Shown here in pieces: positions 27,662 through 36,546 of a stretch of 53,368 bases of DNA. The notes under the pieces are model-generated. The model ran no database searches, was not told where the DNA came from, and saw nothing but the letters and a program-made list of their open reading frames with translations. Made by a program: the position numbers and the translations under genes. Each line of letters starts with the position of its first letter. Within the stretch, counting starts at the first letter, position 1. This stretch comes from Methanobacteriota archaeon (GTDB taxonomy: Archaea; Thermoplasmatota; Poseidoniia; Poseidoniales; Poseidoniaceae), in the NCBI GenBank assembly GCA_011526375.1, contig WTIT01000115.1:21592-74959 (forward strand), read 5' to 3'.

Positions 27662-28773
27662 CGTTTAACGACGATAGTAAGTAAGTCACCATCTTGCAAC
27701 AGGTGGTCTAAACCTACTCGCTGCCAATCGAATTTAGCACTAGGGCCTTTGACTCTAGCAAAGCGGAATTTTCTAACAAAATCACGATGCAATTTATTGC
27801 AAATGTTTTCGACAGTTGAATCGTCTTTAACAATCAAGGGTTCTTCTAAGTCAGCTTCTTGGCCTTGAGGTTTCAAGAATACTCTCATAAATCCAAGATT
27901 GTCATAAATGAAATCTTTTAATTCCTCAAGTCCAATATCCTTGAACGCTGATATTCGCATTACTGGCCATTCACTTGGCAAAGCATTTGTTGCCTTGACA
28001 AGTTCTGTTTCGGTTGCAATATCAATCTTATTTATCGCAATAACTGCTTTTTCATAAACTCGGTTACCAGCGAGGCAATCAACAATCTGCTCTGCTGTCG
28101 CATTCTCTCTAAGTGTCACAACTGCTGAAGTATAGCCAAATGAGCGAATTATCTCGCCAATATCTGCATCGGTTAAGTGAGTCTGCTCAACTGTAGTACG
28201 AACATCTATGCCACCTTTGTCGACTCGCTTGATGAATACCGGTGGCTTGGTTTCATTCAATCGTAAACCCGCATTGTGCAATTCTTTGTGCAGGACATTG
28301 AAGTGGCCATCTTGGAATGGGTCTACGACAAATAGGGTCATATCTGCACTGCGAATAACATTGAGAATCTCTCTACCTCGACCCTTTCCTTCAGATGCAC
28401 CTTTAATCAGTCCCGGCAAATCTAGAATCTGGATTTTCGCACCGCGATGTTCCATTACGCCTGGGATACATGTAAGCGTAGTGAAAGCATATCCTCCAGC
28501 TTCCGAGTGCGCATCTGTCACCTTGGAAATTAAGGTAGATTTACCAACTGATGGAAATCCAACTAGAGCAACAGTAGCATCGCCTGATTTCTTAACTTCG
28601 AATCCTTTTCCGCCACCACTCGCTTTTGAGTGAGCCGCAGCCTTTTCTTCCTTCAGTTTTAGTTGGGCAATCTTGGCTTTTAATTTACCAATATGAGCAT
28701 TAGTAGCCTTATTTTTTTGAGTCTTATCTATCTCAGCGCGAATCAATTCGATTTGCTCCTTGATAGTAGCCAT
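27658..28773 (-). CDS. DRG-family GTPase with TGS domain
   Basis: 371 residues of the developmentally regulated GTP-binding (DRG/Rbg) family, ribosome-associated GTPases shared by archaea and eukaryotes. A lysine-rich N-terminal helix (NKATNAHIGKLKAKIAQLKLKEEK) precedes G1 GFPSVGKST, switch I FTTLTCIPGVMEHRGAKI, G3 DLPGLIKGASEGKGRG, and NKID (G4) after the HTH-like insert. The C-terminal TGS domain starts near residue 295 (LKPQGQEADLEEPLIVKDDST). Start is ATG 28773 (MATIKEQ). Confidence 0.92.
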   Translation of the reverse strand: MATIKEQIELIRAEIDKTQKNKATNAHIGKLKAKIAQLKLKEEKAAAHSKASGGGKGFEVKKSGDATVALVGFPSVGKSTLISKVTDAHSEAGGYAFTTLTCIPGVMEHRGAKIQILDLPGLIKGASEGKGRGREILNVIRSADMTLFVVDPFQDGHFNVLHKELHNAGLRLNETKPPVFIKRVDKGGIDVRTTVEQTHLTDADIGEIIRSFGYTSAVVTLRENATAEQIVDCLAGNRVYEKAVIAINKIDIATETELVKATNALPSEWPVMRISAFKDIGLEELKDFIYDNLGFMRVFLKPQGQEADLEEPLIVKDDSTVENICNKLHRDFVRKFRFARVKGPSAKFDWQRVGLDHLLQDGDLLTIVVKR

Positions 28774-28815
28774 ATGGACCCCTAAACAAGGCTGAATATC
28801 GGTTACTCTTGAAAT

Positions 28816-28838
28816 CTATTGTACTTCAAGCACAATAG
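28816..28838. terminator. Hairpin between surface-protein gene and DRG gene
   Basis: Perfect seven-base arms CTATTGT and ACAATAG separated by nine bases. It lies just after the stop of the surface-protein gene (which ends at 28855 on the minus strand) and before the DRG start at 28773. It could end the upstream transcript or process the mRNA. No clear T-run follows, so the terminator call is tentative. Confidence 0.3.
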
Positions 28839-28854
28839 GTGGGTATTGTAGTTG

Positions 28855-31800
28855 TCAATTCAATCGATTGAAACTACCATCGGCATTCATTTGCCACCTA
28901 ATTCCATCCGCTTGGACGTAAATTGTCTGGCCTGTAGATTGATCATAATGGCCACCAGGCGGCAATCCTGTGTAGTCAGCAACCGTTGTTGGCTGAATTG
29001 GTGCCGCTGGTTGTGGCGCTGGTGGTTGTTGCACAATTGGTTGTACTGGTTGTACTGGTTGTTGAGCAATAGGTTGCACAGGTTGTTGTGCTACAGGTTG
29101 GAGTGACTGCTGCATCATCTGTTGTGGCTGAGCATATTGCTGCTGCATTACTGGAACTGATGGTTGCTGATATCCAGTTTGATTCGGCATCATTGCAGGT
29201 TGTCCTTGCCAAGCCTGCTGTGAGAAATCTTTGCTAGAGCCATTGCTTCCTCTACCGCGTAAAACAACTACTCCGACTACTGCGGCAATTGCCAACACTC
29301 CAATTGTTCCACCGACAATCAATCCTGTGTTAGAGGACTTAGATTCAGAATCTGAACTACCTCCATCATTATTATCAGTCGCATCCTCATTTTCACCCGC
29401 TGGAATATTCTGTGCAGATGCATCGGTACCATCATGCTGGGCTGTATCGCCAGTTGCGACTGATGATTGACTTGCTGCCTCAGCTGTTCCATCAAGAGTA
29501 GATGACTCAGTAACGAATGCTACCGATGCTGCATGAGCAATCCCGCCATCGAGACTAACAACATTCAATTGAACTGTATATTCATTTCTTGGAGTATTAT
29601 CATCGACAGAGAATGTAACTGTAAATGGCAAATCGCCATTGCTATCAATAGTACCCCAAGAGATTACTGCACTTTGCAGTAGTGCCTCATTATACGGTTC
29701 AACAATCACATCGAGCACACCTCCTAGTGACAAATCTAGTCCGTTGTGCGCATTAATCACACCTGAAATTGACATTTGACCATTGGTGATTAACTGCTCA
29801 CGGTTTTCGATATCAAGTGAGAATTCTGGCAGTGTTGAGATACTAAGAGTTAGTTCATCTGAGCGAACAGTGTCTCCTGAAGTCCCTGTTACCACAACTG
29901 TGTAGTCACCGCCTGAGAGATTAGCTGGGACTGTCATCGTTAGTATTGCCATAAACGGAGCATTACCTCTAGCAAAATCTAATTCAGCCGTTACACCGTT
30001 TGGCACCGTGACTCCAACCGTTACATCGGCACCAAAACCATTGACAGGTTCAATGAATATTGGAGTTGGCACAATCCATTCAACCCCGCCGGGCAGAACA
30101 ATCCAGGGGTCTAGTGTTAAAATTTCAAAATCTGGGTCATTATCAACAGTAAACGGTACAACTACTGAACGGTCCATGTTGTTGTGAGTGCCAGTAATCG
30201 TAAGTTCGTATTCGCCACTTGAGAGATTCATGGTATCGACTACCACAGCACCCAATTCATCAATGCTCAACATTTGGTCGATGCTGAGTAATGCTGCGCT
30301 GGCTGAGTTGACTGTACCGGAGATATTGACCATAGAGTCAAACTCGTTGAATCCTACAACATTAATCCAAGCAGCAAATGGCAAGCCCATTCTAGCAACA
30401 TTATCAGGTACACTTGGTAAAATAGTGAAGTCTGGCGTAGCCCAGTCGTTATTACCTTCTCGACCAGCAAAAACCTGTATTCCATTAGCAGATACTGTTG
30501 ATTGACCTACAGTGAAGGAATCTTGACCAATGTGGCGATAATTTAGCGGAAGCGCGTCAGAGCCATCTAATTGCTCAGAAAACAATTCACAACCGCCTAG
30601 TTCTACGGAGAGACTAATTGTTCCTTGACCAACTGCGGATTCACTCCATACCTTGCCCTCAGTAATTGGGAAGTTGAAATGATTCATGCCATCATCATAT
30701 GTCAGATCTGAACTGATTACGGTTTTTTGGTTCACATCTGTGCCTGTTGGAATACAGCCGAGGTCGATTCCCCCACCACCAAAGTCACCGCCACCGGAGC
30801 CATCGCCGCCGCCATTACCAGATCCGTCGCCACCGCCATTTTGGCTATCGCTACAGCCAAAGAAATCTACTGATTCTCCCGTTGGAGTATCAGGGCAACT
30901 ATCGTCACCATCGATTACACCGTCGCCATCAGCGTCATTACTACCACCGTTACCGCCGCCGTTATCACCGCCGTTACCACTGCCATCATCAGGACAGCCG
31001 TCATTATCTGCATCGTTTTGAGCATTTGATGGCTCATTAGGACAAGCATCGCTTGAGTCCGGGATACCGTCTCCGTCGGTATCATCATCACCGCCGGAGC
31101 TGCCGCCACCATTTTGAGCATCTGAGCAACCAAATCCATCAACATCAGCACCGGCCTCAGTTCCGGGGCATTCATCCCAGTCGTCGGAAACACCGTCGCA
31201 GTCTTCATCTGGATCCCCGAAATCATCAGTACAACTTCTACCGGATGTACTCATCATCGTGAAATCACTACTAGTTTCAATGACATTGGATGCGGTAATA
31301 TTTTCATGAACTAAAGAAAGGGTGTCTTTTGCATAACATGCTACTCCCGATTCCTCATCAATAGTTTTGGTTTCCATACCCATTAGACTCATGGTTAGAG
31401 TCGCCTTGCCTTCAATGCTAACACGATAGCATTCTTTGCCGGCAACTGTATCTACTCCAGTAACTGTCATTTGATGATATTCATCGTAAGTTATGCCAAA
31501 AAATGTTGGCATAGTTACTGAGAAATTCCAGAAATCTCCGGTGGTCCAAACTGGTGCAGTTTGAAGATTAGTGCTTGATGCTTGGGCAAATTGGTATGAT
31601 GATAATGCAGATGTATACATTGTATTTCCTTTAGCATCATACACTTCGCTAGCAACATTCCAACCGATTTCAGGTGAATACCAATTCACCACATATCCAG
31701 CATCAATTTCTAAAACATAGGCGCCACCGCCGGCTTCTGTCATGGTTGCGTTAATTGAGACACTGTAAACGCCACCAACTTCAGTTTCTTCCTCTCCAAG

Positions 31801-32175
31801 GAAAATCGTATCCCGGGTTTTTGCTGGATTACTTGAGCCCCAGTGGGTATTTTCTTCATCCCAAACCGACATCGAAACACCATCGCCAGAAGCGTGGGAC
31901 AAAGTCAGCAACAGGGTTTGCCCGGGCTCAAGCCATACCGAGTACCAATCATGTTTATCTTCCCACATATCTACTGTACCACGTACTACATCACCAGGGT
32001 ATACCTCCTGACCTGTTGTATTGCTATCATTCGGTTCAGCCTCGTCTATTACATCAACACCGGAGCCTTCAGTGAATGAAATCAGGAATTCGTCACTAAA
32101 TTCTGAATGGTCAATGTCAACCATCATAGGGTGTAAACTTGCTAACAACAATACTGCCAATACGGTAAATCGCAT
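28855..32175 (-). CDS. Large secreted/membrane-anchored surface protein with Asp-rich repeats and cytoplasmic Pro/Gln tail
   Basis: 1106 residues from ATG 32175, where a signal peptide starts (MRFTVLAVLLLASLHP). A pre-peptidase-C-like beta domain follows (VIDEAEPNDSN, GTVDMWEDKHDWYSVWLEPGQTL). The centre has several thrombospondin type 3-like calcium-binding stretches (DDTDGDGIPDSSDACP and DADGDGVIDGDDSCPDTP), separated by Gly-rich linkers. About 400 residues of beta sandwich domains come next, then one membrane segment (GLIVGGTIGVLAIAAVVGVVVLRGRG). A Gln/Pro-rich cytoplasmic tail of about 130 residues ends in YDQSTGQTIYVQADGIRW. The ATG is preferred because a TATA box lies 22 bases upstream. 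Confidence 0.8.
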   Translation of the reverse strand: MRFTVLAVLLLASLHPMMVDIDHSEFSDEFLISFTEGSGVDVIDEAEPNDSNTTGQEVYPGDVVRGTVDMWEDKHDWYSVWLEPGQTLLLTLSHASGDGVSMSVWDEENTHWGSSNPAKTRDTIFLGEEETEVGGVYSVSINATMTEAGGGAYVLEIDAGYVVNWYSPEIGWNVASEVYDAKGNTMYTSALSSYQFAQASSTNLQTAPVWTTGDFWNFSVTMPTFFGITYDEYHQMTVTGVDTVAGKECYRVSIEGKATLTMSLMGMETKTIDEESGVACYAKDTLSLVHENITASNVIETSSDFTMMSTSGRSCTDDFGDPDEDCDGVSDDWDECPGTEAGADVDGFGCSDAQNGGGSSGGDDDTDGDGIPDSSDACPNEPSNAQNDADNDGCPDDGSGNGGDNGGGNGGSNDADGDGVIDGDDSCPDTPTGESVDFFGCSDSQNGGGDGSGNGGGDGSGGGDFGGGGIDLGCIPTGTDVNQKTVISSDLTYDDGMNHFNFPITEGKVWSESAVGQGTISLSVELGGCELFSEQLDGSDALPLNYRHIGQDSFTVGQSTVSANGIQVFAGREGNNDWATPDFTILPSVPDNVARMGLPFAAWINVVGFNEFDSMVNISGTVNSASAALLSIDQMLSIDELGAVVVDTMNLSSGEYELTITGTHNNMDRSVVVPFTVDNDPDFEILTLDPWIVLPGGVEWIVPTPIFIEPVNGFGADVTVGVTVPNGVTAELDFARGNAPFMAILTMTVPANLSGGDYTVVVTGTSGDTVRSDELTLSISTLPEFSLDIENREQLITNGQMSISGVINAHNGLDLSLGGVLDVIVEPYNEALLQSAVISWGTIDSNGDLPFTVTFSVDDNTPRNEYTVQLNVVSLDGGIAHAASVAFVTESSTLDGTAEAASQSSVATGDTAQHDGTDASAQNIPAGENEDATDNNDGGSSDSESKSSNTGLIVGGTIGVLAIAAVVGVVVLRGRGSNGSSKDFSQQAWQGQPAMMPNQTGYQQPSVPVMQQQYAQPQQMMQQSLQPVAQQPVQPIAQQPVQPVQPIVQQPPAPQPAAPIQPTTVADYTGLPPGGHYDQSTGQTIYVQADGIRWQMNADGSFNRLN
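28975..29200 (-). repeat. Pro/Gln-rich repeat region in the surface protein tail
   Basis: Short tandem GGTTGT-type motifs encode repeated QPVQP and QQP units in the cytoplasmic tail of the large surface protein. The bases repeat only loosely, so this is protein-level low complexity, not a CRISPR or transposon. Confidence 0.6.
30760..31230 (-). repeat. Thrombospondin type 3-like Asp-rich repeats and Gly linkers (coding)
   Basis: Within the surface protein, several D-x-D-G-x-x-D-x-x-D units each ending in a C-P pair (for example DGDGIPDSSDACP, DADNDGCPDDG) alternate with Gly/Ser runs. Paired Cys and Asp spacing is that of TSP3 calcium-binding repeats. Confidence 0.7.
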
Positions 32176-32190
32176 GAACGAATTAGATGA

Positions 32191-32202
32191 ATTAATTTTA
32201 TA
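32191..32202 (-). promoter_or_regulatory. TATA box of the large surface-protein gene
   Basis: On the minus strand TATAAAATTAAT. Transcription starting about 25 bases downstream would fall on or next to the ATG at 32175, so the mRNA would be leaderless or nearly so. This supports that ATG as the start. Confidence 0.5.
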
Positions 32203-32261
32203 GTTATTTAGTATCAATCTTGTGACCTCCTGTTTGATTGATTAACCACAAAAATCGTCTT

Positions 32262-32279
32262 GGTTACAACATTGTTACC
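32262..32279. promoter_or_regulatory. Inverted repeat, candidate operator of the winged-helix regulator
   Basis: GGTTACAA-CA-TTGTTACC; arms match in seven of eight positions. It sits between the divergent surface-protein and regulator genes, just before the regulator's TATA-like ttaaatag (32286-32293). Further GGTTA/TAACC copies flank it. This placement suits autoregulation and possible control of the surface protein. Confidence 0.45.
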
Positions 32280-32331
32280 AGTTGGTTAAATAGAACCCTT
32301 CTAGTAATTTCTACGATGGACGGGGCAAGTT

Positions 32332-32643
32332 ATGGCAGATGAGTGCAATCCCACTTTCGCCAAAGTTGATGCGGTATTAGATTTGCTAACAAAATCAAAA
32401 TCTCTGCACATACTCATGGTTCTTGACCGAAAAGCAGAACCTTTGAGATTTTCACAAATAAAGAATGCAGTCGAATCATCGTCAACCACCGTATCTCGCA
32501 GGCTAAAAGAGCTTGAGGACGATGGTTTAGTGGTACGAAGAACACTAGATAATGATAGTACGATTGCCTACGAGTTATCTGAGGATGGAAAGCTACTAAG
32601 TCCAATAATGCAAGATTTATTCGATTGGTCTGACAACCGATGA
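32332..32643 (+). CDS. HxlR/ArsR-like winged-helix transcriptional regulator
   Basis: 103 residues. The wHTH layout is clear: LTKSKSLHILMVLDRKAEPLRFSQIKNAV (helices 1-2), SSTTVSRRLKELEDDGLVVR (recognition helix and wing) and a YELSEDGKLL wing-to-helix end, as in HxlR proteins that act as dimers. There is no metal-binding motif, so the sensed signal is unknown. Its gene lies divergent from the large surface protein, with a palindrome between. Start ATG 32332 follows GGGG. Confidence 0.75.
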   Translation: MADECNPTFAKVDAVLDLLTKSKSLHILMVLDRKAEPLRFSQIKNAVESSSTTVSRRLKELEDDGLVVRRTLDNDSTIAYELSEDGKLLSPIMQDLFDWSDNR

Positions 32644-32715
32644 TATTGGTTTGATGGCAAATTAGAGTTAACTAATTCCGATGACATCAAAGCAGACGAA
32701 TTATTGGTTATCATC

Positions 32716-33393
32716 ATGGGGATAGAGACCGTCTTACTGATAGTCAATGAGAAATCCCTTGATGAGATTCTCAATTTAGAATGGAATAACCTCTATCAAA
32801 TGATGGAAAAAGGTGCTTTGCGACACATAAGACCAGAAAAGTTCACCGGACTTCCTCGCCCCTTTGATATTGACTGCGAGGCAGAAATTCTTGATTGGAT
32901 GGATACCGTCGGTAAGCGAGAAGGAACAGTAAAACAGGTCTTGCTTTCAATTGAAGATGGCGAAGAGGGGCTTCTCCAATTCATGCAGTTTGCCAGCCCT
33001 GGTAATTGGGAATGTTGGGAGGCTCGAACCTATCTTTACCTCGATGTAGCCCTAGATAGGGAAATCACTGATAGAAATGATCTGTACTCAAGTGAAACAT
33101 GGGATGAAGTGGTCAAAAAATTAACCAACTTACCAGAGGAAGAATTTGCTGAAAAAGTTTGCATTGACTGGATGGATAGAAGAAAACAACTTGGTGAGAC
33201 TTTAGATGAAAAAGAAGACCCTAAAATTATTCCAACCTATGAAGCGCACACGAGAAATTCAAAACAATTGGTCCATGCAATTACCAAGTGGAAAAATAAT
33301 CCTGACTGCATTGGTATAATTGGTAGAGAACACCTTGAAGCATCCCAATGGGGGCATGGCGATTATAATTTGACTAATTATCTCAATAGGTAA
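32716..33393 (+). CDS. Unknown soluble acidic protein
   Basis: 225 residues, start ATG 32716 (MGIETV); a TTG at 32704 lacks a ribosome-binding site. No signal peptide or membrane segment. Helical and acidic, with Trp-rich stretches such as NWECWEAR and a C-terminal GIIGREHLEASQWGHGDYN. I recognise no family. It lies 73 bases after the winged-helix regulator on the same strand and 40 bases before grpE. Confidence 0.55.
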   Translation: MGIETVLLIVNEKSLDEILNLEWNNLYQMMEKGALRHIRPEKFTGLPRPFDIDCEAEILDWMDTVGKREGTVKQVLLSIEDGEEGLLQFMQFASPGNWECWEARTYLYLDVALDREITDRNDLYSSETWDEVVKKLTNLPEEEFAEKVCIDWMDRRKQLGETLDEKEDPKIIPTYEAHTRNSKQLVHAITKWKNNPDCIGIIGREHLEASQWGHGDYNLTNYLNR

Positions 33394-33432
33394 ATACGAC
33401 GGTTTCAAAAATAAGTGTCAATAGCGGTCATC

Positions 33433-33990
33433 ATGTCAGAAGACTCTGAAGAAGTTTCCACAGAATCAGTCGATGATTATGTTCCGGTTATTGAAGAAGG
33501 GACAGAAACCTTTGAAGTCGAAGTCGAGGAGGAAAAAGACCCTCTAGAAGTTGCCTTAGAACGAGCAGAAACGGCAGAAAAGGAAATCGCTTACAAAGAT
33601 GCTGAGATTCAAAATGTTAGGAAACGGTTCTTAGCAGAAAAAGCGGAAATGATCCAATATGGCAGTATGGGACTGGCCAGAAAAATGTTGGCAGTATTAG
33701 CAGACGTTGATAGAGCATTAAGCAACATTGACGATGATGACCAATCACCTGTCGCTCAAGGTTTGAGACTACTCAGAAACAAAATGTGGCATGAATTATC
33801 AGGTGACGGAGTAAGTTCAATAGAGGCAAAGGGCAAAAAATTCGACCCAGCAAAGATGGAGGCGATAACTACTATTCCCGCCTCAGATGATTTCCCAAGC
33901 GGCACCGTTGTGGATGAAATTGAGTCCGGATATATGTACAAGCAAAAGGTTTTGATTGCGTCAAGAGTTGTCGTCGCATCCGAGGATTAG
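33433..33990 (+). CDS. grpE: Nucleotide exchange factor GrpE
   Basis: 185 residues. GrpE releases ADP from DnaK (Hsp70). The acidic N-terminus is followed by a coiled coil (LERAETAEKEIAYKDAEIQNVRKRF) and the family core ARKMLAVLADVDRALSN, then the beta-domain blocks GKKFDPAKMEAITTIP and SGTVVDEIESGYMYKQKVL-, which match the GrpE signature. ATG 33433 (MSEDSEEV) is used as start; GTG 33415 is an alternative. No dnaK or dnaJ lies in the window. The 3' end overlaps nadM by four bases on the opposite strand. Confidence 0.9.
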   Translation: MSEDSEEVSTESVDDYVPVIEEGTETFEVEVEEEKDPLEVALERAETAEKEIAYKDAEIQNVRKRFLAEKAEMIQYGSMGLARKMLAVLADVDRALSNIDDDDQSPVAQGLRLLRNKMWHELSGDGVSSIEAKGKKFDPAKMEAITTIPASDDFPSGTVVDEIESGYMYKQKVLIASRVVVASED

Positions 33991-34535
33991 CCAACGTTTA
34001 CTCCTGAAACCATGGTAGATAAGCGGAAAATTGCATCATTATCTACTAACCAATCAACAACTGATTCGGGAATAGACGCTGAAAGTACTGCCTTTACAGC
34101 CTCATCATCATAAACCGTTGAAAGCATTAGCAAAGTTTGCCTTACTCGCCAACCTTCGTAATTTTCTCTATTTGACAAATCAACATACTCAACCGGAAAG
34201 GTACTTTCCTCATACAATTTTTTGGTCGACTCATCCGATGTTACGAGTACTCCCTCTCCATGAAATTCAGTAGCATGTTTGACCCAATTTGGCGGGTCAT
34301 TGATATCATTAATTCCAATAATTGTCGCTGATCTATTTTGCTCATTAAGCCACGATTTCACCATTGCAGTGCGCTCTTCAAGCGTCCATGGATTATTTGA
34401 TTCCCACCCTTTACTCGCCGAGCCAATTGCGATGACTAATTCATCATCGCCCGCCAGATTGAACGCACTATTGACCAAATATTCGTGACCTTTGTGGAAT
34501 GGTTGGAATCTTCCAAGGACAATATATCGACTCAT
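33987..34535 (-). CDS. nadM: Archaeal-type NMN adenylyltransferase
   Basis: Makes NAD+ from nicotinamide mononucleotide and ATP. 182 residues, normal for the archaeal NadM family. The nucleotidyltransferase signature is visible in GRFQPFHKGHEYLV (H-x-G-H type), followed by IAIGSASKGWESNNPWTLEERTAMV, which is the family substrate-binding block, and the C-terminal NYEGWRVRQTLL segment. Start is ATG (MSRYIVLG). Confidence 0.92.
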   Translation of the reverse strand: MSRYIVLGRFQPFHKGHEYLVNSAFNLAGDDELVIAIGSASKGWESNNPWTLEERTAMVKSWLNEQNRSATIIGINDINDPPNWVKHATEFHGEGVLVTSDESTKKLYEESTFPVEYVDLSNRENYEGWRVRQTLLMLSTVYDDEAVKAVLSASIPESVVDWLVDNDAIFRLSTMVSGVNVG

Positions 34536-34544
34536 TAGCAGACC

Positions 34545-35729
34545 TCAGAAGTAACTCTCTACATCTACTTGCGGTATTTCATGGCCGTGAGACCTAAAAC
34601 AATCAAGCATCCTTTTGCATCCTTCAATCATCTCTTCTTTGGTGGTTTCACCCATTGAACCGACCCTAAACATTTTACCCTTGAGATGGTCTTGCGCACC
34701 GATGACTTGTGTGTGATATTGCTCCTTCAAATCTGAACGCCATTTGTCATCGATTCCATCCGGATACATTATTGCCGTAACAGTAGCACTGCGTTGAGAT
34801 ATATCAGCCAACAGTTCAAAACCAAGGTCAAGAAATAAATTCTGTACACCAGTGGACAATTGTTGACACCTATTCCAACGATTTTCCAATCCTTCGTCTT
34901 TGAGTATATTCAGTGCTTCAGCCCAGCCCATAGCGAGATTTATCGCTGGTGTCCAAGGTGTCTGGTCGTCATCACCTTTCTTGTAGGCTGAAATAAAATC
35001 GAGATAAAATAAGGCATTGACATCATCTTGTTCTTTTATTGCTTTGCAGCGTTCATAGAATTTTGAATTAAACGTAATTGCCGCAATTCCTGAGGGACCT
35101 GCTGTGCATTTTTGCGCGCCCATCGCTGCAGCCTCGACATTCCAGCTAACAATATCTACGGGTAGTCCGCCAATTGAGGTGATTCCATCGAGAATGAATG
35201 AGGTATCATACCTACTGCACATCTCAGCAATCGCAGCAGCATCTTGGGTTATTCCCGAACTTGTTTCATTGTGACAGATTAAGACTGCTTCATAGCATTT
35301 CCTTTCCAGTTGTTGCTCAAGTTCATAGAGGTCAAAGGCTCTGCCCCAGTCATATTTGATATGTTTTACATTACAAAAACGCTTACACATTTCAGCAACC
35401 CGCTCGCCAAATTTACCATTTGTTGGAACAAGAACCAAATCATTTGGCCTAAATCTGTTAGCAATTATCATCTCCATCGCAGCAGTTCCACTACCTGAAA
35501 CTGCCATAACCTTGTAATCATCATCACCTGCCCAAGATTGGGTTTTCTTTTTTGGCTCTGATGGTGATAGATTGAAGGCATATCGCAAACCTGAATTCAG
35601 CTCTGCCATGACATCACGGAACTCTCCACCACGCGCCGTAATTACTGGAGTAGCCATCGCATCCAGGCACTTTTGGTTCATCCTGACCGGGCCGGGAACT
35701 AGGAAACAATCCCCCGTATGTTCTGCCAT
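34545..35729 (-). CDS. Class V aminotransferase (alanine-glyoxylate/serine-pyruvate type)
   Basis: 394 residues of the class V PLP-dependent aminotransferase family. Markers are FLVPGPVRMNQKCLDAMA at the N-terminus, VSGSGTAAMEMIIAN, CHNETSSG, DGITSIGGLPVDI and the PLP lysine in AAMGAQKCTAGPSG. The related small hydrogenase subunit/phosphoserine aminotransferase-like proteins share these motifs, so the substrate pair is uncertain. It begins at MAEHTG and is divergent from pdxT; the 5' ends of these two are 79 bases apart. Confidence 0.82.
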   Translation of the reverse strand: MAEHTGDCFLVPGPVRMNQKCLDAMATPVITARGGEFRDVMAELNSGLRYAFNLSPSEPKKKTQSWAGDDDYKVMAVSGSGTAAMEMIIANRFRPNDLVLVPTNGKFGERVAEMCKRFCNVKHIKYDWGRAFDLYELEQQLERKCYEAVLICHNETSSGITQDAAAIAEMCSRYDTSFILDGITSIGGLPVDIVSWNVEAAAMGAQKCTAGPSGIAAITFNSKFYERCKAIKEQDDVNALFYLDFISAYKKGDDDQTPWTPAINLAMGWAEALNILKDEGLENRWNRCQQLSTGVQNLFLDLGFELLADISQRSATVTAIMYPDGIDDKWRSDLKEQYHTQVIGAQDHLKGKMFRVGSMGETTKEEMIEGCKRMLDCFRSHGHEIPQVDVESYF

Positions 35730-35808
35730 GGTAAATGCTATGCTTGCCAGTTATTCAATTAATGTACGAAAGCGACTAACTGATAGGGGTCGAGTAAGAC
35801 CGCCATAC

Positions 35809-36498
35809 ATGGTGCGCATTGGAATTGCCATGTTACAAGGCGCCCGCCACGAACATTGTGAAGCAATCCAAAACGCTGCCATGGAGATGAATGTTGAGAT
35901 TGAAGTCGTTGAACTTCGCAAGCGATCACAAGTAGACTCTTCGATTCATGGTTTGATATTGCCCGGAGGAGAATCAACCACGATGCGAATCGCTAGCCAA
36001 AGTGAATCATTACTGGATGGAATTTTCGATTGGATTACAGATTATCCAGATAGGCCGGTACTTGGCACTTGTGCAGGAGCAATTCTTCTTGCTAATCCTG
36101 GCAATAATCGAACATCATTTATCGATTTAGAAGTCTCGCGCAACGCATGGGGTAGACAACGATTTTCATTTGAAGCACAAGTAAATGTGGCACTGGAGAC
36201 ACCTAGAATTACCCACAATGCACACTTTGAAATTGGCCGTGACAAGTATAATCACAAACCATTACCGATGTCAAATCAAGCGGCTAAACCAACAGAGAAA
36301 TCGTTTCCTGGTATCTTCATCAGGGCTCCCAGATTTATTGAAGAGTCAATAAGCTGCCAAAAGGTAGCAACCTTGAACGATGAAACTGTTGGCGTAATCC
36401 AAGGAAGTATACTTGCCCTTACGTTCCATCCCGAGTTAACCAACGACCGGCGCTTTCATCGCTGGCTAATTGGCCAAGCAATCAACAAAACACAGTGA
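35809..36498 (+). CDS. pdxT: Pyridoxal 5'-phosphate synthase glutaminase subunit PdxT
   Basis: Supplies ammonia from glutamine to PdxS for making pyridoxal phosphate. ATG 35809 is chosen because PdxT begins directly at this strand (RIGIAMLQGARHEH); the open frame before it overlaps the aminotransferase gene. Landmarks are LILPGGESTTM, the nucleophile cysteine in GTCAGAILLA, ERNAWGRQ-type block SRNAWGRQRFSFE and the His-Pro-Glu of TFHPELT. At 229 residues it is slightly longer than usual, with an insertion around 155-180. No pdxS lies nearby. Confidence 0.9.
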   Translation: MVRIGIAMLQGARHEHCEAIQNAAMEMNVEIEVVELRKRSQVDSSIHGLILPGGESTTMRIASQSESLLDGIFDWITDYPDRPVLGTCAGAILLANPGNNRTSFIDLEVSRNAWGRQRFSFEAQVNVALETPRITHNAHFEIGRDKYNHKPLPMSNQAAKPTEKSFPGIFIRAPRFIEESISCQKVATLNDETVGVIQGSILALTFHPELTNDRRFHRWLIGQAINKTQ

Positions 36499-36546
36499 AT
36501 ACAGCCGAGAGTTTGAAACCATGAACCTATACGCCAAGGTGTTATT

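Noticed and set aside
28980..29130. Short direct repeats that look like a CRISPR or tandem array
   Set aside because: Units are irregular, lie in frame and encode QP-rich protein; there are no equal-length spacers.
30686..31040. Plus-strand Pro/Ser- and His/Arg-rich frames opposite the Asp repeats
   Set aside because: Mirror images of the GAC/GAT-rich thrombospondin type 3 repeats on the minus strand; composition is a by-product.
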